Made by a program: the position numbers and the translations under genes | The notes under the pieces: model-generated | Database searches by the model: none | The model's input: only the letters and a program-made list of their open reading frames with translations | Told to the model about the DNA's origin: nothing | Shown: positions 16,201-26,570 of the stretch, in pieces | How the letters are laid out: every line of letters starts with the position of its first letter | Numbering within the stretch: the first letter of the stretch is position 1 | DNA from: Bifidobacterium breve | GTDB taxonomy: Bacteria > Actinomycetota > Actinomycetes > Nanopelagicales > Nanopelagicaceae | Direction: 5' to 3' | Length of the DNA stretch: 64,000 nucleotides | NCBI GenBank assembly: GCA_945881945.1 | Contig: CAMCVO010000006.1 | Location: forward strand, 1-64,000

Positions 16201-17772
16201 GTGGCTGTAACTCGTGCGCCCAAAAAAGGCGGCAAAGCAGGAAAGAGCAAGAGTAAACCTGCTGTGAAAAAGAGTTCAGCGAAAAAGGTTGTTGCAAAAA
16301 AGGTAAAGGCTGCAAAGAAGCCAATAAAAATTCCACAAAAGGCAGTTTTAGATGCTAAAGATGTTGGGCAAATATTAAAAATTAAAGAGATGGTAATCCA
16401 GCAAAAAACTGTATTAGCAGAGCTAGAAGGCCGTGGGATTACCAATATTCACCGGATTGTTAAAAAAGCAGATCAAGATTTAGTTTTAATCGCTCGTGAG
16501 TTAGAGGAGATTGTTCCTAAGCAGGTTGAAAAACTTCGAAAGCTTGGATTATCTCCCTATCGAATGCTTAAGAAGAGTGAGTTAGATTTATTCATCCCCC
16601 CTGCTTCTAAGCCAGTGGCTGCAACCAAGGGTGGCAAGGTTGAGAAGGTAAAGATTGATGGCGAAGAGGTTGAGTTAGAAGAGGTTGAGTTAGAAGATCT
16701 TGAAAATTTAATTGATGACAAAGAGGAGACACCTGCTGAAGATGGTGCCTCTGAGATCCGTGTAGTAAATGTTGCTGAAGAGTCACAAAATGAGGCGAAC
16801 TCATTTGTGCTTAAAGACTCTGAAGAGGATGACGCCCCACCACAGACTGTTTTAACCGCGGGTGCAACTGCAGATCCAGTTAAGGATTATTTGAAGTTAA
16901 TTGGCCGGGTGCCACTGCTTAACGCTGAGCTTGAGGTATCTCTTGCTCAATCGGTTGAGGCTGGTTTATTTGCGGAAGAGAGAATTGCAAAAGATAAGAA
17001 GATGGATAAGAAGGTTAAGCGTGAGCTTCAGCAGATTGTTATTAATGGCCGTCGTGATAAGAACCACCTATTGGAGGCAAATCTTCGTTTAGTAGTTTCC
17101 CTGGCTAAGCGTTACACCGGACGAGGAATGTTGTTCCTTGATCTAATTCAAGAGGGTAACTTAGGTTTGATTCGCGCTGTTGAGAAGTTTGATTACACAA
17201 AGGGTTACAAATTCTCAACCTATGCCACCTGGTGGATTCGCCAAGCGATCACTAGAGCGATGGCAGATCAAGCACGAACAATTCGTATTCCAGTTCATAT
17301 GGTTGAGGTTATTAATAAGTTAGCCAGAGTTCAGCGCCAGATGTTGCAGGATTTAGGAAGAGAGCCAACACCTGAGGAGTTAGCAAAAGAGTTAGATATG
17401 ACACCTGAAAAGGTTGTTGAGGTACAAAAGTATGGCCGTGAGCCAATTTCACTTCACACCCCACTAGGAGAAGAGGGTGACTCTGAGTTTGGTGATTTGA
17501 TTGAAGACTCTGAGGCGATCGTGCCAGCAGATGCAGTCTCCTTTACTTTATTGCAAGAGCAACTTCACTCAGTTTTGGATACATTATCTGAACGTGAGGC
17601 TGGGGTAGTGGCAATGCGATTTGGATTAACTGATGGTCAACCAAAAACATTGGATGAAATTGGCAAGGTTTATGGGGTTACCAGAGAACGTATTCGCCAA
17701 ATTGAATCAAAGACAATGTCTAAGCTACGCCATCCTTCCCGTTCACAAGTACTTCGAGACTACCTAGATTAA
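16201..17772 (+). CDS. sigA: principal RNA polymerase sigma factor
   Basis: The housekeeping sigma-70 factor. The N-terminal 130 residues are Lys/Ala-rich then acidic, as in actinobacterial SigA/HrdB. Region 1.2 starts around [14 protein letters not shown]; region 2 carries [17 protein letters not shown] and the -10 recognition helix [15 protein letters not shown]; region 3 has [15 protein letters not shown]; region 4 ends with the -35 helix [12 protein letters not shown] and [14 protein letters not shown]. At 523 aa it is standard. It starts with GTG, with AAGGA shortly upstream. Confidence 0.97.
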   Translation: MAVTRAPKKGGKAGKSKSKPAVKKSSAKKVVAKKVKAAKKPIKIPQKAVLDAKDVGQILKIKEMVIQQKTVLAELEGRGITNIHRIVKKADQDLVLIARELEEIVPKQVEKLRKLGLSPYRMLKKSELDLFIPPASKPVAATKGGKVEKVKIDGEEVELEEVELEDLENLIDDKEETPAEDGASEIRVVNVAEESQNEANSFVLKDSEEDDAPPQTVLTAGATADPVKDYLKLIGRVPLLNAELEVSLAQSVEAGLFAEERIAKDKKMDKKVKRELQQIVINGRRDKNHLLEANLRLVVSLAKRYTGRGMLFLDLIQEGNLGLIRAVEKFDYTKGYKFSTYATWWIRQAITRAMADQARTIRIPVHMVEVINKLARVQRQMLQDLGREPTPEELAKELDMTPEKVVEVQKYGREPISLHTPLGEEGDSEFGDLIEDSEAIVPADAVSFTLLQEQLHSVLDTLSEREAGVVAMRFGLTDGQPKTLDEIGKVYGVTRERIRQIESKTMSKLRHPSRSQVLRDYLD

Positions 17773-17786
17773 GGATTGGATAAATC

Positions 17787-17978
17787 ATGAGTGATAAAGT
17801 AAAAATTCAGGTTAAGAAAAATGGCTCAGTTCGAGTTACCGGCACCGTTGATTTTGTTGATGCCGAGGGGAATGTAATTGAAACTAAGACAGATTTCTCA
17901 CTTTGCCGCTGTGGTGCCTCAAAGGAGAAGCCATTTTGCGATGGCAGCCACCGCGATGCTGGATTTGTAGCTGATTAA
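17787..17978 (+). CDS. CDGSH iron-sulfur domain protein
   Basis: A 63-residue protein with one CDGSH motif: CRCGASKEKPFCDGSH, three cysteines and one histidine binding a 2Fe-2S cluster. Such small proteins are redox or iron-sulfur transfer factors of unclear partner. It lies 14 bases after sigA and is likely cotranscribed. Its stop is one base from the convergent DUF7455 gene. Confidence 0.92.
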   Translation: MSDKVKIQVKKNGSVRVTGTVDFVDAEGNVIETKTDFSLCRCGASKEKPFCDGSHRDAGFVAD

Positions 17979-17979
17979 A

Positions 17980-18195
17980 TTAGTTTGCAGCTTGCTTAGC
18001 TAATTTTTGCGTTTCATCCTGAATCACAGCCGCAATTGGCTTTAATCCTTCAGCGTATGACTTAGCGTGGTGTGAACAAAATAGTAATTCACCACCTGAT
18101 ACCAAGATGGCACGAACATATGCTTGCGCACCACAACGGTCGCAACGATCTAGTGAGTTCAATGGGGTCTGCTCCATTGTGATCTGAGTACTCAT
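17980..18195 (-). CDS. small DUF7455-like zinc-ribbon protein
   Basis: A 71-residue protein with RCDRCGAQAYVRA and a downstream FCSHHAK, giving a CxxC plus C-x-HH metal site, as in the actinobacterial DUF7455 family usually found beside sigma factor or gyrase genes. The double ATG at 18198/18195 follows GGAG closely; the second gives better spacing. The frame is open to 18273 but without support. Function is unknown. Confidence 0.8.
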   Translation of the reverse strand: MSTQITMEQTPLNSLDRCDRCGAQAYVRAILVSGGELLFCSHHAKSYAEGLKPIAAVIQDETQKLAKQAAN

Positions 18196-18408
18196 CATCT
18201 CTCCATCTGTTGTTGTCATCAGGGGAACATCAAACCATGAATACTTTATTCCCCGCACGATATTTGGTTTCAATTAAGTAAATTTTTCCGCTCAAATGCT
18301 GAGAATGTGTTGTAAATATCTCATTTTTATATCGATTAGCAATAAATATGGGTCTTTGTCGGCGAGGATCATCTATAGGTGGTATTGGCGCCGATAATCT
18401 TCTCACCC

Positions 18409-20499
18409 GTGGCAACTAAGAGCGCAAAACCTGATGATGGCACCTCAGCTGCAATTATCAGCAGTTACACCGCCAAAGATTTATCAGTCCTTGAGGGATT
18501 AGATGCAGTTCGCAAACGCCCCGGCATGTATATCGGCACCACCGACTCCCGTGGCCTTATGCATTGTCTTTGGGAAATTATTGATAACGCAGTTGATGAA
18601 GCATTGGCTGGTCATTGCCAGAAGATTGAAATTAATTTAGAGGCAGATGGTTCAGTTGAGGTCCACGATGATGGGCGCGGTATTCCAGTTGATAAGGAAC
18701 CAAAGACAGGTTTGACTGGAGTTGAGGTTGTCATGACAAAACTTCATGCTGGTGGAAAATTTGGTGGTGGCTCCTATGCTGCCTCTGGCGGATTGCATGG
18801 TGTTGGCGCATCTGTTGTTAACGCACTTGCTTCACGACTTGATGTTGAAGTTGACAGAGATGGAAAAATTTATTGGATGTCTTTTAAGCGAGGACATGCT
18901 GGAATATTTGAAGGCGATGGAATCAACGCATCCTTTACGGAAAAGTCAGGACTTCGAGTAATTGGCAAGGTATCAGCCAAAGTAACGGGCACCAGAATTA
19001 AATGGTGGTTTGATAAGCAAATTTTCTTAAAAGAGGCAGAGCTGGCAATTGAAGATATTTATGCCAGAGCAAGACAAACCTCCTATTTAGTTCCTGGTTT
19101 AACATTGATCGTAAATGACAGCCGAAGTAAGGCAAAGACGAGTGAAACCTTTTTCCATAAAGGTGGCATCTCTGAGTTCTGCACCTTCTTGCGTCCGGAC
19201 GATCCAGTTGGTGAGGTAATTAGAATCTCTGGCTCTGGTGCTTACACCGAAAATGTTCCAGTCTTAGATGAGAAGGGGCATATGACCCCAACTGAGGTTG
19301 AACGTGAGATGGGTGTTGATATTGCAATGCAGTGGGGAAATGGTTACGAGCCCACTATCGCATCCTTTGTAAACATTATTTCCACGCCAAAAGGTGGAAC
19401 ACATGTAGCAGGTTTTGAAAAATCAATTACTAAAGCAGTTAATGACACACTTCGTGCTACCAAGACTTTAAAAAATAATGAGGCAGATGTAATTAAAGAT
19501 GATGTGCAAGAGGGATTGACTGCGGTGGTAACTGTTCGAATGTCAGAGCCACAGTTTGAAGGACAAACTAAAGAGGTATTAGGAACAGCTGCGGCTGCCA
19601 AAATTGTTGGTCAAGTTGTAGCTGATGAGATGAAGGCATTTTTCAACACCACAAAGCGAGTTGATAAGGCAACTGGGCGACTAATCTTAGAAAAGATTGC
19701 CAACGCCTCTCGCACAAGAATTTCAGCCAGGGCCCATAAGGATTTGCAGCGGCGAAAAAATGCGCTGGAGAGCTCATCTTTGCCAACTAAGTTATCTGAT
19801 TGCAGATCTGATGATCCAACTAGAACAGAGTTATTTATCGTTGAGGGAGATTCCGCGCTCGGTACAACTAAAGCTGCTAGAAACTCAGAGTTTCAGGCGA
19901 TCTTGCCAATTCGTGGCAAGATTTTAAATGTTCAAAAAGCTTCTTTGTCTCAGATGCTTGAAAACAATGAGTGCGCATCAATCATTCAGGTAATTGGTGC
20001 AGGTAGTGGAAAATCCTTTGATATTAATGATGCTCGTTATGGCCGGGTAATTTTGATGTCAGATGCTGATGTGGATGGTGCTCACATTCGTTGCTTGTTG
20101 CTAACTCTATTTAACTCATACATGCGTCCATTGGTTGAGGCGGGAAGAGTATTTGCAGCGATTCCACCCCTTCACCGAATTGATGTAATTGGTGGCAAAA
20201 AGGGCGAGGTGCATTACACCTACTCAGATGATGAGATGAAAAAGGTAATCACTCAGCTTAAGAAGGATGGCAAGCGGTGGAAGGAGCCGATTCAACGTTA
20301 CAAAGGATTGGGTGAGATGGATGCTGATCAACTTCGTGAGACCACCATGGATCCAGACCATAGAACTTTGCGAAGAATTACTATGAAGGATGTTACAAAG
20401 GCAGAGGCTATCTTTGAGTTATTAATGGGTAATGAGGTTGCACCACGTAAAGACTTTATTTCAAATGCAGATATTGATCGGGAGCGAATCGACGCTTAA
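18409..20499 (+). CDS. parE: type IIA DNA topoisomerase, ATPase subunit (ParE/GyrB type)
   Basis: The ATP-hydrolysing subunit of topoisomerase IV or gyrase. It has the GHKL ATPase domain (EIIDNAVDEALAG, DDGRGIP, GLHGVGASVVNA), the transducer, and the TOPRIM metal site (EGDSALG; DADVDG), ending with the RYKGLGEMD segment. The product from 18409 is 696 aa. GTG 18409 is preferred over 18379 because a GATAAT hexamer (18393-18398) places transcription start about four bases before it. ParE is favoured over GyrB because a ParC-like subunit lies 1.6 kb away with an ABC-F gene between, but I cannot exclude gyrase without the other pair. Confidence 0.88.
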   Translation: MATKSAKPDDGTSAAIISSYTAKDLSVLEGLDAVRKRPGMYIGTTDSRGLMHCLWEIIDNAVDEALAGHCQKIEINLEADGSVEVHDDGRGIPVDKEPKTGLTGVEVVMTKLHAGGKFGGGSYAASGGLHGVGASVVNALASRLDVEVDRDGKIYWMSFKRGHAGIFEGDGINASFTEKSGLRVIGKVSAKVTGTRIKWWFDKQIFLKEAELAIEDIYARARQTSYLVPGLTLIVNDSRSKAKTSETFFHKGGISEFCTFLRPDDPVGEVIRISGSGAYTENVPVLDEKGHMTPTEVEREMGVDIAMQWGNGYEPTIASFVNIISTPKGGTHVAGFEKSITKAVNDTLRATKTLKNNEADVIKDDVQEGLTAVVTVRMSEPQFEGQTKEVLGTAAAAKIVGQVVADEMKAFFNTTKRVDKATGRLILEKIANASRTRISARAHKDLQRRKNALESSSLPTKLSDCRSDDPTRTELFIVEGDSALGTTKAARNSEFQAILPIRGKILNVQKASLSQMLENNECASIIQVIGAGSGKSFDINDARYGRVILMSDADVDGAHIRCLLLTLFNSYMRPLVEAGRVFAAIPPLHRIDVIGGKKGEVHYTYSDDEMKKVITQLKKDGKRWKEPIQRYKGLGEMDADQLRETTMDPDHRTLRRITMKDVTKAEAIFELLMGNEVAPRKDFISNADIDRERIDA

Positions 20500-22094
20500 T
20501 CGATCGTAACTAGATCAAAGTACTCCTCTTTCCAAAGATCCTCATCACCATCTGGCAAAAGTAATACTCGCTCTGGTTTTAACGCCTCCACTGCGCCAGC
20601 ATCATGGGAAACCAAAATTACTGCCCCTTGATACTCAGTAAGAGCTCCTAAGATCTCTTCCCGGCTTGCTGGATCTAAGTTATTTGTTGGCTCATCTAGC
20701 AGCAAGACATTTGCTGCACTAACTACTAATAAAGCTAAAGCCAATCTAGTTCGCTCACCACCACTTAATACCTTAACCGGCTTATGAACATCATCACCAG
20801 TAAATAGGAATGAACCAAGCACATTTCTCGCCTCTGGCTCTCTAATCTCTTTAGTGGCACTTAACATATTTTCTAAAACACTTCGCTCATAATCTAGAGT
20901 TTCATGCTCCTGGGCGTAGTAACCAATCTTTAATCCATGTCCTGCCTCAACATGACCGGTATCGGGCTCTAAATCACCGGCAAGAATTCGAAGCAGTGTG
21001 GTTTTGCCTGCGCCATTTAATCCTAAAATTACAACTCTAGATCCTTTATCAATTGCTAATTCAACATCGGTGAAGATTTCAAGTGAGCCATAAGATTTTG
21101 ATAACTCAGCTGCAGTAATTGGGGTTTTTCCGCAAGGAGCTGGAGTTGGAAAACGCAGCTTGGCGACCCGGTCAACCTTTCGAACCTCCTCTAGTCCAGT
21201 CCTTAATTTTTCAGCTCGCTTTAACATTCCCTGAGCAACACTTGCCTTGCTAGCTTTTGCTCGCATCTTCTCACCCTGCTTTTGCAAAATCTCCGCTTTC
21301 TTTTCAGCGTTGGCTCGCTCACGTTTTCTGCGGTGCTCATCAGCCTCTCGTTGAATTAGGTAGTTTTTCCAAGTCATGTTGTAAACATCAATTACATTTC
21401 GATTAGCATCTAAATAAAAGACCTTATTAACAACTGTTTCAATCAAATTAACATCATGGGAGATAATTACGAGCCCACCTGGATATTTGAGCAAAAATTC
21501 ACGCAACCAAATTATGGAATCAGCATCCAAGTGGTTAGTTGGCTCATCCAAAATCAATGTTTGAGCCCCAGAAAATAGGATTCTGGCTAACTCAATTCTT
21601 CGCCGCTGACCACCAGAAAGCGCGCTTAACTGCTGATCAAATAGATTATTTGGCACACCAAGTGAGGATGCAATCGCTTCGGCTTCAGCAGCTGCGGCAT
21701 AGCCACCAGCAGTTGAGAACTCATGTTCTACTCTGGTGTAACGCTCCATTGCTTTTTCAAGCTCTACTCCTTGGGCGGTAGACATATCCTCTTCAACAGC
21801 ACGCATACGTTTTGAAATTAAATCTAACTCTCGGACAGAAAGGATTCGATCAATCACACTGCCTTGGTCTTCACCAGTTCTAGGATCTTGTGGCAGATAT
21901 CCAATTTTTCCGGTGCGATTTACCGCACCACCTGCTGGCATTGTTTCACCAGCTAAAACTTTGGCCAGTGTTGATTTACCCGCGCCATTTCTGCCGACAA
22001 ATCCAATTCGATCGCCATGATTAATTCGAACTGTTACATCTTTGACCAGAAGTCTGGCGGCAGCACGAAGTTCTAGGGCGTTAGTTGATATCAA
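20496..22094 (-). CDS. ABC-F family ATPase
   Basis: A 532-residue soluble protein with two ABC domains and no membrane segment, the layout of ribosome-acting ABC-F proteins. Walker A motifs are GRNGAGKST and GLNGAGKTT, signatures LSGGQRRRIELAR and LSGGERTRLALAL, Walker B LILDEPTNHLD and LLLDEPTNNLD. A charged linker (residues about 225-290) joins them. The start is TTG 22094, six bases after the parC stop, without a clear Shine-Dalgarno; the first residues ISTNALELRAAARLL agree with family starts. It shares a four-base TTAA with the end of parE. Which ABC-F subgroup it belongs to is not resolved. Confidence 0.9.
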   Translation of the reverse strand: MISTNALELRAAARLLVKDVTVRINHGDRIGFVGRNGAGKSTLAKVLAGETMPAGGAVNRTGKIGYLPQDPRTGEDQGSVIDRILSVRELDLISKRMRAVEEDMSTAQGVELEKAMERYTRVEHEFSTAGGYAAAAEAEAIASSLGVPNNLFDQQLSALSGGQRRRIELARILFSGAQTLILDEPTNHLDADSIIWLREFLLKYPGGLVIISHDVNLIETVVNKVFYLDANRNVIDVYNMTWKNYLIQREADEHRRKRERANAEKKAEILQKQGEKMRAKASKASVAQGMLKRAEKLRTGLEEVRKVDRVAKLRFPTPAPCGKTPITAAELSKSYGSLEIFTDVELAIDKGSRVVILGLNGAGKTTLLRILAGDLEPDTGHVEAGHGLKIGYYAQEHETLDYERSVLENMLSATKEIREPEARNVLGSFLFTGDDVHKPVKVLSGGERTRLALALLVVSAANVLLLDEPTNNLDPASREEILGALTEYQGAVILVSHDAGAVEALKPERVLLLPDGDEDLWKEEYFDLVTID

Positions 22095-22100
22095 AGTTGC

Positions 22101-23600
22101 TTATGCAACAAGGCGGGTGCGGCGAGGGGAGGCGTACTTCTTTTCAATGTCAGACAACTCCTCGGCCACTTTAGCTTTGATGCTCTCCTCAGTTTTTAGG
22201 ATCGCAGTTAAGGTGGCGATTGTAGCCTTTAACTCCTTGGCCTCAGTCTCCAGTTCAATCTTGCTCATCTTGGTCAACCTGCGAAGTGGCATATCCAAAA
22301 TATAGGTGGCTTGTTCATCACTTAATTTAAAACTCTTGATTAAACCAGCCTTTGCAACTGTGGCATCTTGGCTTGCTCTGATCAATTTAATTACCTTATC
22401 AATATCAACGATCGCTTTTAATAATCCATCTACTAGATTTAATCTTGCCTGCGCCCTGGCTTTACGGAAGGCAGATCGACGGCGCACGACCTCAATCCGG
22501 TGATCAACAAAGACTTGTAAAAGCTCTTTTAACCCCAAGGTGAGTGGTTTGCCATTTACTAATGCCACCGCATTAATTGAGAAGGCATCCTCCATTGGCG
22601 TAAGGCGGTATAGATTTTCTAAAACTTCAGCTGGTTCATAACCATTTTTAATCTCTACTACTACTTTGGTGCCAGATTGACCATCTGATAAATCAACAAT
22701 ATCTGAGATGCCTTGCACCTTCTTTGCCTTTACTAGATCAGCAATTTTCTCAACGATTTTTTCAGGACCAATGTTGTATGGCAGCTCAGTAATCACAATT
22801 CCTTGCTTGCGAGATGAAACCTTTTCAATAACTGCAGTTGCTCGCACTTTAAATGAGCCTCGACCATTTGCATAAGCATCAGCAATTCCTTCGGTTGCGA
22901 CTAAATATCCACCAGTTGGAAAATCAGGTGCTGGCACAATCTTCATCAACTGCTTTAAGGTTGCTTTCGGATTCTCCATTAAGTGTTTTGCAGCAGCAAT
23001 AACCTCACCTAAATTGTGGGGCGCCATATTTGTTGCCATACCAACTGCAATACCAGTTGCGCCATTTACCAATAAATTAGGAAAGGCAGCCGGTAGTACC
23101 TGTGGTTCAAGAATTTGACCATCATAATTTGAACCAAAATCAACAGTGTCCTCATCAGATTCATCCACCATCATCATCGCTGATGGTGCAAGGCGAGATT
23201 CGGTGTAACGCATGGCAGCTGGGCCAGAATCTAGCGAACCAAAATTTCCATGGCCATCAATTAGTGGCAATCGCATTGAAAAACTTTGTGCCATACGAAC
23301 CATCGCATCATAGATAGCACCATCACCATGTGGGTGAAGCTTTCCCATTACATCGCCAACAACTCTTGCGCACTTAACATGACCTTTATCTGGTCTAAGT
23401 CCCATTTCATTCATCTGGTGCAAAATTCTTCGCTGCACCGGCTTTAATCCATCACGAGCATCAGGAAGGGCTCGTGAGTAAATTACCGAGTAGGCATACT
23501 CTAGGAATGACTCCGACATCTCAGAGGCAACATCAATATCAATTATGCGGCCGGGGTTTTCACCCGCTTTTGGTGCAACTACCTTTGGTGTTTTGGCCAT
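22101..23600 (-). CDS. parC: type IIA DNA topoisomerase subunit A, lacking the C-terminal domain
   Basis: The DNA-breaking subunit. The winged-helix/tower core is complete: [36 protein letters not shown], and the catalytic tyrosine in [10 protein letters not shown]. The protein ends at 499 aa right after the coiled coil ([17 protein letters not shown]), where GyrA and ParC proteins normally continue with about 300 residues of beta-pinwheel domain. The next gene begins six bases later, so there is no room for a separated domain. ATG 23600 starts the conserved MAKTPK; the frame is open to 23660. It probably works with the subunit at 18409. Confidence 0.9.
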   Translation of the reverse strand: MAKTPKVVAPKAGENPGRIIDIDVASEMSESFLEYAYSVIYSRALPDARDGLKPVQRRILHQMNEMGLRPDKGHVKCARVVGDVMGKLHPHGDGAIYDAMVRMAQSFSMRLPLIDGHGNFGSLDSGPAAMRYTESRLAPSAMMMVDESDEDTVDFGSNYDGQILEPQVLPAAFPNLLVNGATGIAVGMATNMAPHNLGEVIAAAKHLMENPKATLKQLMKIVPAPDFPTGGYLVATEGIADAYANGRGSFKVRATAVIEKVSSRKQGIVITELPYNIGPEKIVEKIADLVKAKKVQGISDIVDLSDGQSGTKVVVEIKNGYEPAEVLENLYRLTPMEDAFSINAVALVNGKPLTLGLKELLQVFVDHRIEVVRRRSAFRKARAQARLNLVDGLLKAIVDIDKVIKLIRASQDATVAKAGLIKSFKLSDEQATYILDMPLRRLTKMSKIELETEAKELKATIATLTAILKTEESIKAKVAEELSDIEKKYASPRRTRLVA

Positions 23601-23750
23601 AGAGCGTATCTTGCCAATAGAAGTACTGATTTGTTGCGATCGACAAGCCAGATTCATCAATGAATTAGCAAAATGCTAATCTTTAGGCATGCTTCATAGA
23701 TTTTTCACAATAAATCAGCCAGCAGAGTTTTGTATGGAGAATATCCCCAA

Positions 23751-24845
23751 TTGAGCAATAAAATATTTGGTTTATCAGATCTAACAAACTCAATTTTCAA
23801 CACATTATCAGTAACAAATACGTCCGATACCCTTTCACTTGGCCAATCTAAAATGCGTGAGTGTCTAATATTAATTGATGGCTTAGGGCAAGATGCAGTT
23901 GATAAATATGGTGATCAATTCGAGATTTTTTCAGATATAAAACAAGTAAATAATCTATCTGCAAACTTTCCATCAACTACTGCGACAAGTCTTTCTACCT
24001 TAGGCACTGGGGTATTACCTGGCGTGCACGGAATGCTTGGTTACACAGTGCGGGTACCAAGAAGTAATAACCGGTTATTAAATGCTCTTAAATGGGATGA
24101 ACGTGTTGATCCAGTGATGTGGCAAAAGGTGCCAACGTTATTTGAGCGAGCAAGCCAAGATGGTGTGGCAGTAACACATGTTGCAGCAAAGCGATATGAA
24201 GGAAGTGGGTTTACCCAAGCAGCATTACGTGGGGCGAAGTATGTTGGCGCTAATGGAATAGATGAGATGGTGTTGGCGGTAAGTCAGGGGCTAAAGCCAC
24301 AACCATCATTTGTGTACACATATCTAAACACCTTGGATTCTGCAGGGCACAGCGATGGTGTTGGTTCAGATAAGTGGCTTACCGCGCTGCAGCAGGTTTG
24401 TGAGTTTATAAGCAAGGTAAAGGGCAGTGTGCCAGCTGGAAGTAGAGTTTGGATTACCTCAGATCATGGAATGGTAAATAGCACATCTCAAATAATTTTA
24501 GGTCAAGATAATGATTTACTTGATAATGTCACTTTAATTGGTGGTGAACCACGGGCTCGTCATATTTATATAAAGCCGGGGGCTGAAAATGAAACCATCG
24601 CTTTATGGCAGGAGCAATTAAGTGGAAAGGCGCAAGTTTTAAGTAAGCAAGATGCAATCACATCTGGATTATTTGGTGATGTTGTCTCTGAAGATTCATT
24701 TGAGCGAATGGGAGATTTAATCGCTATCGCGCTAGATGATTTAATACTGATTGATCCAGCCAGAGTCCGAGAGGAGAGTTCGATGGTGGGCCATCATGGT
24801 GGTGTAACTAAAACTGAGGTTGCAATTCCGCTATTGCTTGGTTAG
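23751..24845 (+). CDS. alkaline-phosphatase-superfamily nucleotide pyrophosphatase/phosphodiesterase
   Basis: A 364-residue member of the alkaline phosphatase superfamily. Metal and nucleophile motifs are seen: LILIDGLGQDA, the Thr/Ser nucleophile region FPSTTATSLSTLGTG, LNTLDSAGHSDG, TSDHGM and a late HHGG. No signal peptide is evident, so it is probably cytoplasmic. TTG 23751 is preferred since GGAG lies about 13 bases upstream and the alternative ATG at 23730 overlaps that GGAG. Substrate is unknown. The stop overlaps the convergent sepH by four bases. Confidence 0.82.
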   Translation: MSNKIFGLSDLTNSIFNTLSVTNTSDTLSLGQSKMRECLILIDGLGQDAVDKYGDQFEIFSDIKQVNNLSANFPSTTATSLSTLGTGVLPGVHGMLGYTVRVPRSNNRLLNALKWDERVDPVMWQKVPTLFERASQDGVAVTHVAAKRYEGSGFTQAALRGAKYVGANGIDEMVLAVSQGLKPQPSFVYTYLNTLDSAGHSDGVGSDKWLTALQQVCEFISKVKGSVPAGSRVWITSDHGMVNSTSQIILGQDNDLLDNVTLIGGEPRARHIYIKPGAENETIALWQEQLSGKAQVLSKQDAITSGLFGDVVSEDSFERMGDLIAIALDDLILIDPARVREESSMVGHHGGVTKTEVAIPLLLG

Positions 24846-25636
24846 TCCTCATCCTTTTTGCCAAACATAATGTCATCCCAAGAAGGAATTTTAATTCTTC
24901 GAGTTACGCCATCTTTCTTCTCATCCTCATCAATTTCATCAACAGCCACTAATGGTGTTGGTGCATAAGGTGCGATATCTTCTTTAATGGAAACTAATCG
25001 TGGTGCTTCAGTTTGTGGAATGTTGCCAAAGGTTTGAGTTGGTGCCTTTGGTTTAGCCTCACCACCTATCCATTTAGCACCATCATCATGAGCTGAAAGT
25101 GCTCGACGACCTAAATTAAATAACCAGACCGCCTCACCCTTAGCCTCACTTGGTGATCCATCACGGAGTGGATAGTAAAGAGTTAACTCCCAATTGCCAT
25201 CTGGTAAGCGATGGGTATTCCATTCAACGGTATTCATATCAACACCACGTGGTGCTAATTGATTTGCTACCGCGGTCTCTAAATATGGCGCATGAGGTTC
25301 GCGGCGAATTTGGGTAGCAAGTGCTTGAGAAATAATAAAAGCTCGCTCTTGCAAAATTGGGCCGGCATAATTATCAATTTTTTCAACAGACCAATCGGTG
25401 GTGCGGGAGATGGAATCAATAGATTCACCACCTCGCAATCTTGCCTGCACCTCTTTTCCCGTTGTAGTAACTACTTCTTCAAAATTGGAAACGGCTGAAA
25501 GACGTGGTTGATTTACTGTGGCACGTAATGTGTCAGAGATTCGAAGTGAGTATTGATTTCCAACTTGATCAACCAACTCAAGCTCTGCGCCATCGGCAGA
25601 TTTACCGGTTAACCGTAGATCGGTTGGTTCATTCAT
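24842..25636 (-). CDS. sepH: septation protein SepH (DUF3071)
   Basis: An actinobacterial cell-division protein that, in Streptomyces and mycobacteria, binds FtsZ and promotes its assembly. The N-terminal DUF3071 domain covers about residues 1-165 with a helix-turn-helix-like part (VQARLRGGESIDSISRTT) and the GPILQERAFI segment; the acidic, flexible C-terminus ends KIPSWDDIMFGKKDED. ATG 25636 begins the conserved domain; a TTG at 25654 is also in frame. Length 264 aa is on the short side for the family. Confidence 0.88.
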   Translation of the reverse strand: MNEPTDLRLTGKSADGAELELVDQVGNQYSLRISDTLRATVNQPRLSAVSNFEEVVTTTGKEVQARLRGGESIDSISRTTDWSVEKIDNYAGPILQERAFIISQALATQIRREPHAPYLETAVANQLAPRGVDMNTVEWNTHRLPDGNWELTLYYPLRDGSPSEAKGEAVWLFNLGRRALSAHDDGAKWIGGEAKPKAPTQTFGNIPQTEAPRLVSIKEDIAPYAPTPLVAVDEIDEDEKKDGVTRRIKIPSWDDIMFGKKDED

Positions 25637-25718
25637 GAGAGTAGATTGCCACAATTAATCGGTGGGATAAATCTGCCACACACGCTCAGCTCTTGGCTTT
25701 TCATGCTTAGATAACCTG

Positions 25719-26477
25719 GTGAGCCTAGAGTTATTAAAAATTGCTGAATCGGTGGCAAAAGCCGCCGGTGCACATCTTATGAACCGACCAGCAACCTTTA
25801 CCTTTACTGAGAAAAGTTCCGCAGTTGATTTTGCAACCCAGATGGACCAACAAGCAGAACAAATCATTGTTAGCCAAATTTTAAAGGCACGACCTGATGA
25901 TGGAATCATCGCTGAAGAGGGTGCTAGTAAGGAGAGTAAAACTGGAATCACTTGGGTGATTGATCCACTAGATGGCACGGTGAATTACCTCTATGGCCTA
26001 CCAGGTTGGAATGTTTCAATTGCTGCTAAAGATAAAAGTGGCGTGGTAGCGGGAGTGGTTTATGCCCCCAGTATTAATGGTTTTTGGAGCGCAGCAAAAG
26101 GTAATGGCGCTTTTTATAATGGCGTAAAAATCAAATGTAATGATCCAGTTGAACTTGATAAGGCGTTATTGGCAACTGGTTTTGCCTATGATTTAAATTT
26201 GCGAATTAGCCAAGGTGAGACAATGGCAAAACTTTTGCCAAAGATTAGAGATCTGCGAAGAAATGGCGCAGCTGCTGTTGATCTTTGTTATGTTGCCATG
26301 GGTGCATTAGATGGATACTTTGAAGCATCACTTAAGGAGTGGGACCACGCAGCTGGTGGATTAATTGCAACTGAAGCCGGTGCGGTTGTCTCTGGCCCAG
26401 CAGGTGGTGTACCAAGTACTCAACTGGTCATGTGTGCTGGGCCGGCCCTGCATGCTCAGCTTTTGCCCTTAATTTGA
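25719..26477 (+). CDS. inositol monophosphatase family phosphatase
   Basis: A Mg-dependent phosphatase of 252 aa. Metal-binding motifs are EE in IIAEEGAS, WVIDPLDGTVNY, and WDHAAGGLIATEAG. Family members act on inositol phosphate, histidinol phosphate or fructose bisphosphate. Given inositol-phosphate synthase at 55788 and a PimB-like enzyme at 46250, inositol monophosphate is a reasonable substrate, but histidinol phosphate cannot be excluded. The start is GTG 25719. Confidence 0.9.
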   Translation: MSLELLKIAESVAKAAGAHLMNRPATFTFTEKSSAVDFATQMDQQAEQIIVSQILKARPDDGIIAEEGASKESKTGITWVIDPLDGTVNYLYGLPGWNVSIAAKDKSGVVAGVVYAPSINGFWSAAKGNGAFYNGVKIKCNDPVELDKALLATGFAYDLNLRISQGETMAKLLPKIRDLRRNGAAAVDLCYVAMGALDGYFEASLKEWDHAAGGLIATEAGAVVSGPAGGVPSTQLVMCAGPALHAQLLPLI

Positions 26478-26498
26478 TCTCAAATTGATCTAATCACC

Positions 26499-26512
26499 CC
26501 TGCTGTGGCAGG
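26499..26512 (+). other. small hairpin in the rplS leader
   Basis: CCTGC-TGTG-GCAGG, with CAC/GTG extending outside it, lies 59-72 bases before rplS. It could be part of a ribosomal-protein leader, but no known leader consensus was recognised. Confidence 0.3.
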
Positions 26513-26570
26513 ATGTGCCCTCATTCAAAATAATTGATTGACCATTAAATTTAACGATTAGGACAAAACA

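Noticed and set aside
16083-16445. Antisense frame over the sigA start
   Set aside because: Phe/Ala-rich mirror of the Lys-rich SigA N-terminus; no start signals.
22042-22503. Plus-strand open frames opposite the end of parC and start of the ABC-F gene
   Set aside because: They mirror coding sequence on the other strand and have no ribosome binding site or family features.
26478-26570. Known ribosomal-protein leader (L19 type)
   Set aside because: Only a small 5-bp hairpin is seen; nothing matches a leader I can name.
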